A stretch of 64,000 bases of DNA from the NCBI GenBank assembly GCA_003952965.2, contig RXIC02000430.1, positions 229,501 to 293,500 of the forward strand. The letters run 5' to 3'. The position numbers and the translations under genes were made by a program. The stretch comes from Morella rubra (taxonomy: Eukaryota > Streptophyta > Magnoliopsida > Fagales > Myricaceae). The notes under the pieces were generated by a model that searched no databases, had not been told where the DNA came from, and saw nothing but the letters and a program-made list of their open reading frames with translations. How positions within the stretch are numbered: position 1 is the first letter of the stretch; each line of letters opens with the position of its first letter. Shown here piece after piece: positions 38,422-50,972 of the stretch.

Positions 38422-39609
38422 AATGCTCCTGGAGGAGCATTTATGCCAGTATGCCTATAAGTCTCCCTGGACTTTTAACCGTACGCGTTTCTGGCTTTTC
38501 CTTTTCGTTCTTCTATGCTAAAGTTTCTGGTTCCAGCCACAGTTGTTACCGGGAAAGATTCAATCCAAAGCTTTCTGAGTCCAGAACTGATATAAGGGGC
38601 CGACGATGACGACTTAGAGTTGTTTTTTTTAAATGTAAGGATAGAATCGCATCACCTCATTCAATAAAGGTAAGAGCTGTCGGCTGAATGATTTTGTTCT
38701 TAGATGTGAAAAAATAAATCTACTCGACAAAAAACGTCCCCCCTCAAAGCTATGGACAGAGTACGGATCTTTGAAAATTCCTGTTTGTCAAGTAGTATCG
38801 TGAGTTTGTTTGAGTGTAGTACTGCTGGGGAGAAGTGAAAATTCCTGTCGGTCAGTCAAGTATTATTATTGTGAGTTTGTTCAAGTGTAGTACTACCGGG
38901 GAGAATCAATCCGTACGTGTCTACGTTGTATTACCGCATTGATGTTGCTCCGATGAAAATTGAATGTTATTTAAATCTCCTTTCTACTGCATCATTAGCT
39001 TATTTAATGTTTCGTGGTCTAACTATGATCAAGACATGATCGGTGATCCCTTTAAGCATTTGGGCTCCATCAGATAGACGGTAATTAACTTCTAGAATAA
39101 TCCTACTGATCAATTGGGTATTAATTGTTCATTGGAAAAAGCCCCTTTAGAATTTTCATAATCCATTCTTTTAAGTCCAACTCAAAAGAATTTGGAATTA
39201 GCTAATTGTGGAAAAATCAAGGAAAATCAAATTGAAAGGTTTAATCTGGTCGTCCCTATCATGATGAAGATTTCTTTATCTAATCGATTTATAATGAGTC
39301 TTAATTAATTAGTTCAATTGGTACCTCCTGGATATCAATGGTAAGATGAAATGTAACTATATTCGCCTTCAACCAAAGCCTCAATGTTGGATAAATCAGT
39401 TAGGCTATTTCATCCATTTACATCTCCGAATGTTTAATGCACTGAACGTGTGGGGGTCATGCGTTCTGGTATTTATGTCCTCAACGCATTATTGGAAGAT
39501 ATGTTGGTAATTCTTCATAAGTATGGCCAGAGCAAAATTGAAAAATAATTAACTGCATCCTCAATTTGAACATATTTAATTTGGGTTAGTAGTAAGTTGA
39601 ATACGAATT
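38422..39609. other. Downstream region of the left P450
   Basis: 3' flank without a gene. A phrase of about 60 bases around GTGAAAATTCCTGT...GTGTAGTACTACCGGGGAG is doubled in tandem at about 38,775-38,905. Otherwise ordinary A+T-rich DNA, mirrored at 52,164-53,358. Confidence 0.4.
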
Positions 39610-40800
39610 TTAAAAAGAAAAAATGATAAATCACTCACTAAGTTTTAGTAAAAAACTCATTGGGGTTTTTTTTTAAAAAAAATCACTGAGTTTATTATTT
39701 TGGTACCGAACCTCGTTAGACTTAAAGCGTTACAAGCATTTAACAGGAATTTTTTCTCGTCCAATTACAATACAACATGTGTCATTAAATAAATTAAAAA
39801 TTAAAATCTAAAATAAATAAAAACGTATAATTTAGTACTAGTTAAAATTTAAAATTTAAAATTTAAAAATCTAAAAATCTTAAAAAAAATGAAAAGGTTT
39901 CCTCCCCCACCCTTGGCCGCCCAGTTCTGGGGGGCCAGAGGTGGTGGCAGGAGGGAGGATTCCTCCCTGCTCCCCCACCACCCAGGCGGCAGTTCTCCCT
40001 TTCCTTTCATGCATCCCTTCTTCGATTCATTGGCCGGAGCTTTGCGTACCGGTCTAATCTCATTACTGTACGATGCCAATCGGGAATTGTACTCTTTCCA
40101 CTTTGCTAGTACTGTCTGAGCTACGGACATAGATCCATCACGTCTACTCCGCGACTTCCTCTTCCTGGAAGGCTGGAAGAGCTCAAGTACAGAGAATTCA
40201 TGTTAGCACCTCGATCACAAGTAACCATCTCTGCGAAATGCTATTTTATTGCACAGCAACCACAACCACCTTTCAAGCAACAATCAAGCAATAGGGTATT
40301 GCTATTCTTCGAAGTTCGAACTCAACAATCAAATCCCTGTTCTGGTATTACTCCTAACACGAGAATTTCAGGATCTGCACTGGAAGTTAAACAGCAAACC
40401 ACTGGGTTGCGGGATGAGGGAGGTCCCCCAACCAACCCACTGCCGCAGCTCCGGTGGAGGGGGGGGGGGGGGGAAGGAATCCCTCCTCCACCCTTCACCG
40501 TGAATGGGTCGAGGTGGGGACTCCCACCCCGTAACTTTTCAGGTTTTATTTTAAAAAAAAAAAAGATTTTAATTAAAAGTTTTAACTTTCGTATATTATT
40601 ATATTTATATTTATATTTATTTTAATGTCACGTGTCGCATGCGGTTGGACGAAATTTTTTTTTTTTATTAAATGTTTGTAACGGGTTTGGGTGTAATGAG
40701 ATTTGGTATGACAAACTCATGAACTTTTTTTATTTTTTTTAAAATCTAATAAATTTTAAAAAAAGGCATTAAAACCAGTAATTTGTCATTTTCCCTTTTA
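39610..40800. mobile_element. Long-TIR element carrying a gene fragment, left copy
   Basis: The outer 250 or so bases at each end are diverged inverted repeats: the left end reads AAAAAATGATAAATCACT and the complement of the right end GGGAAAATGACAAATTACT. Further in, TTACAAGCATTTAA and a CGTCCAATTAC segment are matched by TTACAAACATTTAA and CGTCCAACCGC. Inside are two inverted G/C-rich stretches (about 39,900-40,000 and 40,420-40,535) enclosing a captured DREB2 fragment. No transposase. The plan is that of a Pack-MULE or similar gene-capturing element; I did not find a clear 9-base target duplication. Confidence 0.7.
39997..40228 (-). pseudogene. Captured DREB2-type AP2/ERF N-terminal fragment, left copy
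   Basis: On the minus strand the reading frames give SRKRKSRSRRDGSMSV, then AKWKEYNS and SKKGCMKGKG, the characteristic N-terminal nuclear-localisation and linker region that precedes the AP2 domain in DREB2 proteins. The homology stops just before the AP2 domain. A start-like ATG at 40,228 opens a frame that fits the family's extreme N-terminus but is shifted by one relative to the RKRKSR part, so the fragment is broken. The sequence at about 40,230-40,420 may be captured 5' UTR. Confidence 0.75.
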
Positions 40801-41013
40801 AAAATATCACCCAGCTAGCTTATAAATATTCAAAGTGTGTGGACGTCGCCATCTCACCATAAAAAACATGCACGTGGCACAAAATTAAACAAGAAAGACA
40901 GCAAATATTAGACGATGGCTGAAATTTAATTGACAAGTACTCCTACGGCCTATCAACCTATATAGTACGGCATTCAGCGGGCCGCCACTATCTCATGCGG
41001 AGGGGAAAACAGG

Positions 41014-44000
41014 ATGAATTTCAGAACGAAGGATTCAGTGTCCGCTCAAAGTCGCTTTCGTTGCTTCTGCTTCTTCTTATTCTTTTTGTGGGTATCATCT
41101 CAGGTTTCCAACGCCCAGAATGCTACTACAGACCTTCCGAAGGTTCTCTCTCTCTCTCTCTCTCCCTCTCTGGTGTCTCTGATCTGTTTGAATGTGTAAG
41201 CCTGTATGGTTATGTTTGAAGATTAGAGTGATGCAAGTAGATCGAATATTTAGCTAGGGGAGATGACAGATCCTAGGTACCTTTCCCATGAGTTGCAGAG
41301 TAGGATATTAATTTCCACCACACTTCAAAGCTATAATTGATGCTGGGTTCTGTTTTCGTAGCACAGACCAATATAGAACCCTCTCGGGCTCCCTTGTTTT
41401 GGGGTTAGAAGGGATAACGGAAACAATTAATATTTAAAGATTGAATATGGATCACGAACTTTGATAATTTAGAGCGTAATTTTTTTCCTTCAATTAATAA
41501 TACACAAACACATATATATTCCTTACTGGGGTTGATCATCTTACTGTGCATGCGTTTGCATTATTTGGTATAGAAAGGATGGATTGGACTACGAGTTTGA
41601 GGGCTTGATTTCTCATTTGAAAATTTTTCTTCTTTTGAAAAAATTGCCTTCAATTTTCTAAGCAAAAGAAAAAATTAAAGTAAGGTTATTTTAATCCACG
41701 CACGCTTATTGAAAAAAGAAAAAAAGAAGAGTATATAATTAGAGAAATGTTGGGTGTTCTTCTTGGGTTCTTCCCATGTTCTTCTTGGGAAGAATCCAAC
41801 GGCTCAGGATCTCTGGATGTGTAAGGTCCATTTTTAAAATGAATCTTAAGTCGTTGGATTCTTTCCAGAAGAATCCAGGAAGAACACCAAACATTTCTCA
41901 TATAATTATGGATCTAGTTTAATTGTCCACCATTCTTCCCACGTGCATGCATTGCCCCGATAGTCCTTTTGTCACCTCATGAGAGAAATTACTTCTATGC
42001 CATTGCCTAGTAGTCAAACTCCCGAATGGTCGCAGCTTACGACGATTCCACACCAACCGTTTTTTGATTTATCCAACGGTACTTTTTAATGGATCCTTTT
42101 GTGTGCCTCTTGACTCCGTTATGTCGCCGTACAACGTCAAAGTATGGTTCACTGTTTTTCTTTTTCTCTACCCTAATAAATTTAGATATGCTTTAAACTT
42201 ATATTATTTAATGTTATCGTATTAAATTCTAAATAATATGAGCTCTACTATATTTAATATTAATTAAATTTGTCTATTTTTAAATTGTATTTAATTCGAA
42301 TAAAGAATAATAGAGAATACTGATTTTATAAATAAGAAAAAAATATCCATAAACATAATATATTAATATGCAACGCCTTATTAATTAGTTACAAATTTTG
42401 TTAACTTTGATTCTAATCAATTAGTTACAAATTTATTAATTTTGATTGTAATTAGAAAGCTAGACTGTACACATAATTTACAAATGTCTTTCAGTTTTAT
42501 TCAAGATAGTTGTTAAAAAAGGATATCACGTGAAGTCTAGAAATATTTTAACATAAAAAAAGAAGAAGAAGAAAACAACTAAAGGAGAATCAGTCGCTCA
42601 TTTTAATTGGAATGTAATTATGAGTATCCACTAGTACATTTTGTAAATATAAGACTTCGTTTGTTTTTAAGTAAAATGAGGAAAGTAGAAAAATATTTTT
42701 CTTAAAAAATTACTGATTTTCTGTTGTTTGGTTGACACATTGAAAATATTTACAGAAAAATTATGTTTGGTTGTCTGTTGACACATTGAAATCAGTCGCT
42801 CATGTTAGTTATCTATTGAATAAATAAAATAATAAAAATAATAGAATTTTTTTATCATCTCGAGAATGAGTAATAATGTTTTATGATTTGATTAGCACTC
42901 AATCTGGCTAGCGGTGGTCGACTGGGTGGAAGAGAAAAAAAAAAAAAATCTTAATAAGGGAAGGAGGAGAGATAAGTGAGGAATAAAGTTTTGGAAAAAA
43001 TATACTTTTCCCCCACAAACGACCGGAATAGTGACACATTGCACCCTAAACTACCATCTTTAAGACATTGCATCCTCAAATTATCAATGTTAGATACTTT
43101 GCACCCTAAACTACCCATTTTGACACATTACACCCTCCAACTACTAATATTAAACACTTTGCACCTTGTATTTGACAATAATACTTTTGAGAAATTAATG
43201 AATTGACAACAATATCTTCAATATATACAAAATGGTCAAGAACATTATCGTTATTTTAGTCTAAAAATTTGATAAAGGATGCAAAATATTAAAAATTGAT
43301 AATTTAGGGTGTAAAGTGTAAAATTTATGATAGTTCGTGGATGAAAAATGTACTTTAACTGAAGTTTTTGATAAAAAAAAAAAAAGTAGGAAAAAACTTT
43401 TCGGCTTAAATTTGTAGTTGACCCGCATGTTATTTTCCGTTAACGAAACAAACATAGAAGTTGAAAATGTTTTTTTGCGTTTTTATGGCATGAGACAGTT
43501 AAGGCATTGAACTCACTATTCCAACAATGGGATGCACAAGCGGTAGCATTATGGAACATAAGCGGAGAGCCATGCAGCGGATCTGCCATCAACGGCACCG
43601 TTTTCGAGGACCCAGCCAATAACCCGGCCATCACCTGCGACTGTACTTATGACAGCAATACCACTTGCCACATTACGCAACTGTATGTCTCTCTCTCTCT
43701 CTCTCTCTCTCTCACAACACTATAGTACAGCTCTAATGCATTGCATGTGGAATGTAAGAAAAAGTCTAGCATGCACCGGAAGAAATTGATATACAGATAC
43801 AGTTGACCTCAGATCAACATTCAATCTGAAAAAAAACAAATTGTGGGGTAAGTTATGTATTGATCATTTTCTATGAACCTAAATTTTCACGTAAAAGCTC
43901 GGGTAATTTAACTTGAACGTTGCGGAGCGAGGCCATTGTAACTTTCGGAGTTGATCTCTTGCCTCCTGGAGAAACCATCCTGGGAATATTTGAATCCTGT

Positions 44001-45834
44001 TCAATCTAGGTCTTTCCTTCTGAGACGTCCTTGGCTCAAAACTCAACTTAGTCAACGGGCTTCCTTCAACGACTGTACCGATTCTACCCGTGCATTACCC
44101 AGAAAGCTTCCATGGACCATTTAAAACTGCATCACGCATACGAACGGGAAAATAAAAAATTGGAAGGAAGAAGTTATGTCGAGTTAGGAAAGAACACACA
44201 TGGCAACGTTAGCGCATTGTTTTTTAAGTCTGTTCCAGAGTTTTGACCATAGAAGCACTCAAAATTTTTCCTGAAACTCCATGTAGCGCCCAAACATATC
44301 AAAACACTGGATCTAATTCCGCTCAAATGCAGACTAGAATCTGTTGCTCAGGCAATTATAGTAGATATATGTGGATATTGAACGTGTCAGGTTACGTTGT
44401 GGGTATAAAGTTTGAATAAATGCTTAATGAAACATCTCCTTTGTTTATTGCAGACTAACTGTTTGTTTACTCTACCAGGAGGGTGTATGCTTTGAACAAG
44501 CGGGGAGTTATTCCGGAGGACATCGTGGCTTTGAAATATCTAACCTTTTTGTATGATTTTCTCAGTACCTTCGCCTGGTGTTTAATTTTTGGAAAGTGGA
44601 CCTGGTGTTCTTTACATTTGTACTCTAGAAAGAGACCTTATTTTCTAATATCAAGATGCACGTTTTGTTTATCCTTATATGCAAGAATCAGAGCTGGTCA
44701 TTATTCGTTTGTTTTTAATTTTGTAGCAAGATCGATCAAAATTACTTCACTGGGACCTTGCCAGCCTTTATTGGAAATTTGTCTGCATTGACGTCACTGT
44801 AAGTATAGAGAGGAAGTGTTCATGTCTGGTTAGATGGATTACTGCTTAATCCCATAGCTAAACTTCGTGTTATGATCTGTATTTTATATCTCTTCCATAA
44901 GCTCTTAGGTAAAGGTTAAGCTGGTAGCCTGGCTGGACCTAAAAACTGGCTTTAGTTGGTAGGCCTCTGTTTCTTCAGGGAAAAGTAAAGATTTTCTTAT
45001 GAAAAGACAGGCGGAAAAGGTAGATAACTGGAGAAATTATCCAAATGCTTACGTAATTTATAAAAATAAGTCCATGCAACTTTACTTAGTCGGGTGACAA
45101 ATTGTACATATTAGGAGCTTATCCTGTCTGTCAATCTACGGATGATTTACATGTTGTGAAGTCTTCAATTAAGTGGAACAAATAATACTCACTGTGTCAA
45201 ATCTAAAATAGAAGACATGTACAACACCATGAGGAATGAGATCCAAGCAATCTTAATTGATGATGAAAAAAGCATTCATTCATCGTTGAGGTTTGCAGTA
45301 ACCCAAATATCAATCCATATATGATTCTACCCGTTGAAACAGACCATCTTTTGTTTTAGTGGCATTGTAAGAAATGTAAAATTGCTTAGAGACTATATTT
45401 TGGAAACAATGTTTTATAAATGAAGATTGTATGTGGAAGTCTGTATTGGATGGAGATTTCAGGGAGTAGAGGTTCTTCTCAACTATTTACTCTTTTATCT
45501 TCTACTACTTTTGAATGCCAGGTGTCGTTTTTGTGTCATTTGGACATACTTTTTGTTTTTTGTTTTTCCTTTGACGCATTAAGCATGGTATCTGACTATC
45601 TGTCTAGAAAAAAGAGAAGAAGCAAGCATGGTCTCATCTCTTGAAACAGACAACATCATGTTGTTAACAGAAATACAAGATTCCCATTCCACTCAAATTT
45701 GGATTCCTTTTCCTACTTTTTCCCCGTTATAGATGTGGCATCATTTTGTTCATCTGTTTCAGGTCAATTGCCATTAATGCATTTTATGGCAGCATCCCAA
45801 AGGAGCTTGGAAACCTTAAGGAGTTAACATTGTT
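41014..45834 (+). pseudogene. Truncated malectin-type LRR receptor kinase, left copy (five exons)
   Basis: Exons 41014-41142, 43499-43682, 44479-44550, 44727-44798 and 45763-45834. A signal peptide (hydrophobic core CFCFFLFFLWVSS) is followed by NAQNATTD, the cap region ALNSLFQQWD with NISGEPCSG and NNPAITCDC, then three 72-base LRR exons (RVYALNKRGVIPEDI, KIDQNYFTGTLP, SIAINAFYGSIPKEL). This is the N-terminus of the At1g53430/At1g56140-type receptor kinases. Remaining LRRs, the malectin-like domain, transmembrane segment and kinase are absent because the palindrome centre follows. Exon 1 lacks one C (near 41,133): the right copy gives the family-standard DPSE with a donor that joins exon 2 in frame, whereas this copy reads DLPK. 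Exon 5 is intact here. Confidence 0.88.
42996..43360. mobile_element. MITE-like inverted-repeat element in LRR intron 1, left copy
   Basis: The two ends are diverged inverted repeats of phrases such as ACACATTGCACCCTAAACTA and its complement near 43,300. The left half consists of about five degenerate tandem units of 30-31 bases built on TTGCACCCTAAACTACC. Mirrored at about 48,413-48,777. Confidence 0.55.
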
Positions 45835-45850
45835 GTAAGACTTCAGAGCG

Positions 45851-45925
45851 TTCTCCACAATGAAACAATTACTTGGTTGTAAGCAAGAAACAACAGTAGT
45901 AATCTTGTTTCTGCAGTAAAACATG
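45851..45925. other. 75-bp unique spacer at the palindrome centre
   Basis: The only part of the palindrome without a mirror copy. It continues the intron that starts GTAAGACTTC after LRR exon 5 and contains a good pyrimidine tract and acceptor (TTGTTTCTGCAG, ending 45,916). After nine further bases the right arm begins with CGCTCTGAAG, the complement of the last left-arm bases. Confidence 0.9.
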
Positions 45926-45941
45926 CGCTCTGAAGTCTTAC

Positions 45942-48900
45942 AACAATGTTAACTCCTTAAGGTTTCCAAGCTCCTTTGGATGCTGCCATAAAATGCATTA
46001 ATGGCAATTGACCTGAAACAGATGAACAAAATGATGCCACATCTATAACGGGGAAAAAGTAGGAAAAGGAATCCAAATTTGAGTGGAATGGGAATCTTGT
46101 ATTTCTGTTAACAACATGATGTTGTCTGTTTCAAGAGATGAGACCATGCTTGCTTCTTCTCTTTTTTCTAGACAGATAGTCAGATACCATGCTTAATGCG
46201 TCAAAGGAAAAACAAAAAAAAAAGTATGTCCAAATGACACAAAAACGACACCTGGCATTCAAAAGTAGTAGAAGATAAAAGAGTAAATAGTTGAGAAGAA
46301 CCTCTACTCCCTGAAATCTCCATCCAATACAGACTTCCACATACAATCTTCATTTATAAAACATTGTTTCCAAAATATAGTCTCTAAGCAATTTTACATT
46401 TCTTACAATGCCACTAAAACAAAAGATGGTCTGTTTCAACGGGTAGAATCATATATGGATTGATATTTGGGTTACTGCAAACCTCAACGATGAATGAATG
46501 CTTTTTTCATCATCAATTAAGATTGCTTGGATCTCATTCCTCATGGTGTTGTACATGTCTTCTATTTTAGATTTGACACAGTGAGTATTATTTGTTCCAC
46601 TTAATTGAAGACTTCACAACATGTAAATCATCCGTAGATTGACAGACAGGATAAGCTCCTAATATGTACAATTTGTCACCCGACTAAGTAAAGTTGCATG
46701 GACTTATTTTTATAAATTACGTAAGCATTTGGATAATTTCTCCAGTTATCTACCTTTTCCGCCTGTCTTTTCATAAGAAAATCTTTACTTTTCCCTGAAG
46801 AAACAGAGGCCTACCAACTAAAGCCAGTTTTTAGGTCCAGCCAGGCTACCAGCTTAACCTTTACCTAAGAGCTTATGGAAGAGATATAAAATACAGATCA
46901 TAACACGAAGTTTAGCTATGGGATTAAGCAGTAATCCATCTAACCAGACATGAACACTTCCTCTCTATACTTACAGTGACGTCAATGCAGACAAATTTCC
47001 AATAAAGGCTGGCAAGGTCCCAGTGAAGTAATTTTGATCGATCTTGCTACAAAATTAAAAACAAACGAATAATGACCAGCTCTGATTCTTGCATATAAGG
47101 ATAAACAAAACGTGCATCTTGATATTAGAAAATAAGGTCTCTTTCTAGAGTACAAATGTAAAGAACACCAGGTCCACTTTCCAAAAATTAAACACCAGGC
47201 GAAGGTACTGAGAAAATCATACAAAAAGGTTAGATATTTCAAAGCCACGATGTCCTCCGGAATAACTCCCCGCTTGTTCAAAGCATACACCCTCCTGGTA
47301 GAGTAAACAAACAGTTAGTCTGCAATAAACAAAGGAGATGTTTCATTAAGCATTTATTCAAACTTTATACCCACAACGTAACCTGACACGTTCAATATCC
47401 ACATATATCTACTATAATTGCCTGAGCAACAGATTCTAGTCTGCATTTGAGCGGAATTAGATCCAGTGTTTTGATATGTTTGGGCGCTACATGGAGTTTC
47501 AGGAAAAATTTTGAGTGCTTCTATGGTCAAAACTCTGGAACAGACTTAAAAAACAATGCGCTAACGTTGCCATGTGTGTTCTTTCCTAACTCGACATAAC
47601 TTCTTCCTTCCAATTTTTTATTTTCCCGTTCGTATGCGTGATGCAGTTTTAAATGGTCCATGGAAGCTTTCTGGGTAATGCACGGGTAGAATCGGTACAG
47701 TCGTTGAAGGAAGCCCGTTGACTAAGTTGAGTTTTGAGCCAAGGACGTCTCAGAAGGAAAGACCTAGATTGAACAGGATTCAAATATTCCCAGGATGGTT
47801 TCTCCAGGAGGCAAGAGATCAACTCCGAAAGTTACAATGGCCTCGCTCCGCAACGTTCAAGTTAAATTACCCGAGCTTTTACGTGAAAATTTAGGTTCAT
47901 AGAAAATGATCAATACATAACTTACCCCACAATTTGTTTTTTTTCAGATTGAATGTTGATCTGAGGTCAACTGTATCTGTATATCAATTTCTTCCGGTGC
48001 ATGCTAGACTTTTTCTTACATTCCACATGCAATGCATTAGAGCTGTACTATAGTGTTGTGAGAGAGAGAGAGAGAGAGAGAGAGACATACAGTTGCGTAA
48101 TGTGGCAAGTGGTATTGCTGTCATAAGTACAGTCGCAGGTGATGGCCGGGTTATTGGCTGGGTCCTCGAAAACGGTGCCGTTGATGGCAGATCCGCTGCA
48201 TGGCTCTCCGCTTATGTTCCATAATGCTACCGCTTGTGCATCCCATTGTTGGAATAGTGAGTTCAATGCCTTAACTGTCTCATGCCATAAAAACGCAAAA
48301 AAACATTTTCAACTTCTATGTTTGTTTCGTTAACGGAAAATAACATGCGGGTCAACTACAAATTTAAGCCGAAAAGTTTTTTCCTACTTTTTTTTTTTTT
48401 ATCAAAAACTTCAGTTAAAGTACATTTTTCATCCACGAACTATCATAAATTTTACACTTTACACCCTAAATTATCAATTTTTAATATTTTGCATCCTTTA
48501 TCAAATTTTTAGACTAAAATAACGATAATGTTCTTGACCATTTTGTATATATTGAAGATATTGTTGTCAATTCATTAATTTCTCAAAAGTATTATTGTCA
48601 AATACAAGGTGCAAAGTGTTTAATATTAGTAGTTGGAGGGTGTAATGTGTCAAAATGGGTAGTTTAGGGTGCAAAGTATCTAACATTGATAATTTGAGGA
48701 TGCAATGTCTTAAAGATGGTAGTTTAGGGTGCAATGTGTCACTATTCCGGTCGTTTGTGGGGGAAAAGTATATTTTTTCCAAAACTTTATTCCTCACTTA
48801 TCTCTCCTCCTTCCCTTATTAAGATTTTTTTTTTTTTTCTCTTCCACCCAGTCGACCACCGCTAGCCAGATTGAGTGCTAATCAAATCATAAAACATTAT

Positions 48901-50754
48901 TACTCATTCTCGAGATGATAAAAAAATTCTATTATTTTTATTATTTTATTTATTCATAAAATAACTAACATAAAGAGCGAAATAATTTTTCTGTAAATAT
49001 TTTCAATGTTTTTTGAAATATTTTCAATGTGTCAACCAAACAACAGAAAATCAGTAATTTTTTAAGAAAAATATTTTTCTACTTTCCTCATTTTACTTAA
49101 AAACAAACGAAGTCTTATATTTACAAAATGTACTAGTGGATACTCATAATTACATTCCAATTAAAATGAGCGACTGATTCTCCTTTAGTTGTTTTCTTCT
49201 TCTTCTTTTTTTATGTTAAAATATTTCTAGACTTCACGTGATATCCTTTTTTAACAACTATCTTGAATAAAACTGAAAGACATTTGTAAATTATGTGTAC
49301 AGTCTAGCTTTCTAATTACAATCAAAATTAATAAATTTGTAACTAATTGATTAGAATCAAAGTTAACAAAATTTGTAACTAATTAATAAGGCGTTGCATA
49401 TTAATATATTATGTTTATGGATATTTTTTTCTTATTTATAAAATCAGTATTCTCTATTATTCTTTATTCGAATTAAATACAATTTAAAAATAGACAAATT
49501 TAATTAATATTAAATATAGTAGAGCTCATATTATTTAGAATTTAATACGATAACATTAAATAATATAAGTTTAAAGCATATCTAAATTTATTAGGGTAGA
49601 GAAAAAGAAAAACAGTGAACCATACTTTGACGTTGTACGGCGACATAACGGAGTCAAGAGGCACACAAAAGGATCCATTAAAAAGTACCGTTGGATAAAT
49701 CAAAAAACGGTTGGTGTGGAATCGTCGTAAGCTGCGACCATTCGGGAGTTTGACTACTAGGCAATGGCATAGAAGTAATTTCTCTCATGAGGTGACAAAA
49801 GGACTATCGGGGCAATGCATGCACGTGGGAAGAATGGTGGACAATTAAACTAGATCCATAATTATATGAGAAATGTTTGGTGTTCTTCTGGGTTCTTCTG
49901 GAAAGAATCCAACGACTTAAGATTCATTTTAAAAATGGACCTTACACATCCAGAGATCCTGAGCCGTTGGATTCTTCCCAAGAAGAACATGGGAAGAACC
50001 CAAGAAGAACACCCAACATTTCTCTAATTATATACTCTTCTTTTTTTCTTTTTTCAATAAGCGTGCGTGGATTAAAATAACCTTACTTTAATTTTTTCTT
50101 TTGCTTAGAAAATTGAAGGCAATTTTTTCAAAAGAAGAAAAATTTTCAAATGAGAAATCAAGCCCTCAAACTCGTAGTCCAATCCATCCTTTCTATACCA
50201 AATAATGCAAACGCATGCACAGTAAGATGATCAACCCCAGTAAGGAATATATATGTGTTTGTGTATTATTAATTGAAGGAAAAAAATTACGCTCTAAATT
50301 ATCAAAGTTCGTGATCCATATTCAATCTTTAAATATTAATTGTTTCCGTTATCCCTTCTAACCCCAAAACAAGGGAGCCCGAGAGGGTTCTATATTGGTC
50401 TGTGCTACGAAAACAGAACCCAGCATCAATTATAGCTTTGAAGTGTGGTGGAAATTAATATCCTACTCTGCAACTCATGGGAAAGGTACCTAGGATCTGT
50501 CATCTCCCCTAGCTAAATATTCGATCTACTTGCATCACTCTAATCTTCAAACATAACCATACAGGCTTACACATTCAAACAGATCAGAGACACCAGAGAG
50601 GGAGAGAGAGAGAGAGAGAGAAACCTTCGGAAGGGTCTGTAGTAGCATTCTGGGCGTTGGAAACCTGAGATGATACCCACAAAAAGAATAAGAAGAAGCA
50701 GAAGCAACGAAAGCGACTTTGAGCGGACACTGAATCCTTCGTTCTGAAATTCAT
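45942..50754 (-). pseudogene. Truncated malectin-type LRR receptor kinase, right copy
   Basis: Mirror of the left fragment: exons 50754-50625, 48274-48091, 47294-47223, 47046-46975 and 46012-45942. Exon 1 here is intact and ends in DPSE plus one base, joining the GTTAAG start of exon 2 as in the family. Exon 5 is 71 rather than 72 bases: one C is missing in the codons for IPKEL (about 45,980), which shifts the frame. The gene again stops at the palindrome centre, so no kinase is encoded. Confidence 0.88.
48413..48777. mobile_element. MITE-like inverted-repeat element, right copy
   Basis: Mirror of the element at 42,996-43,360 in LRR intron 1; same degenerate 30-base units on the opposite strand. 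Confidence 0.55.
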
Positions 50755-50972
50755 CCTGTTTTCCCCTCCGCATGAGATAGTGGCGGCCCGCTGAATGCCG
50801 TACTATATAGGTTGATAGGCCGTAGGAGTACTTGTCAATTAAATTTCAGCCATCGTCTACATATTTGCTGTCTTTCTTGTTTAATTTTGTGCCACGTGCA
50901 TGTTTTTTATGGTGAGATGGCGACGTCCACACTTTGAATATTTATAAGCTAGCTGGGTGATATTTTTAAAAG

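Larger units (their letters stand above)
33650..45850. repeat. Left arm of 24.5-kb palindrome
   Basis: About 12.2 kb that reappears as its reverse complement at 45,926-58,106. Mirror-image positions sum to 91,773-91,780 throughout the interior, so alignment drifts by only a few bases over 12 kb. The P450 coding exons encode the same protein in both arms. Differences I can see are homopolymer and microsatellite lengths, isolated single-base changes, one rearranged patch near 42,715-42,830 and several changes in the outer LTR (34,400-34,900). Confidence 0.95.

Noticed and set aside
45917-46012. Chimeric exon reading from the spacer acceptor into the right arm
   Set aside because: It would translate antisense LRR sequence to an early stop; no sign of selection, just a by-product of the palindrome axis.
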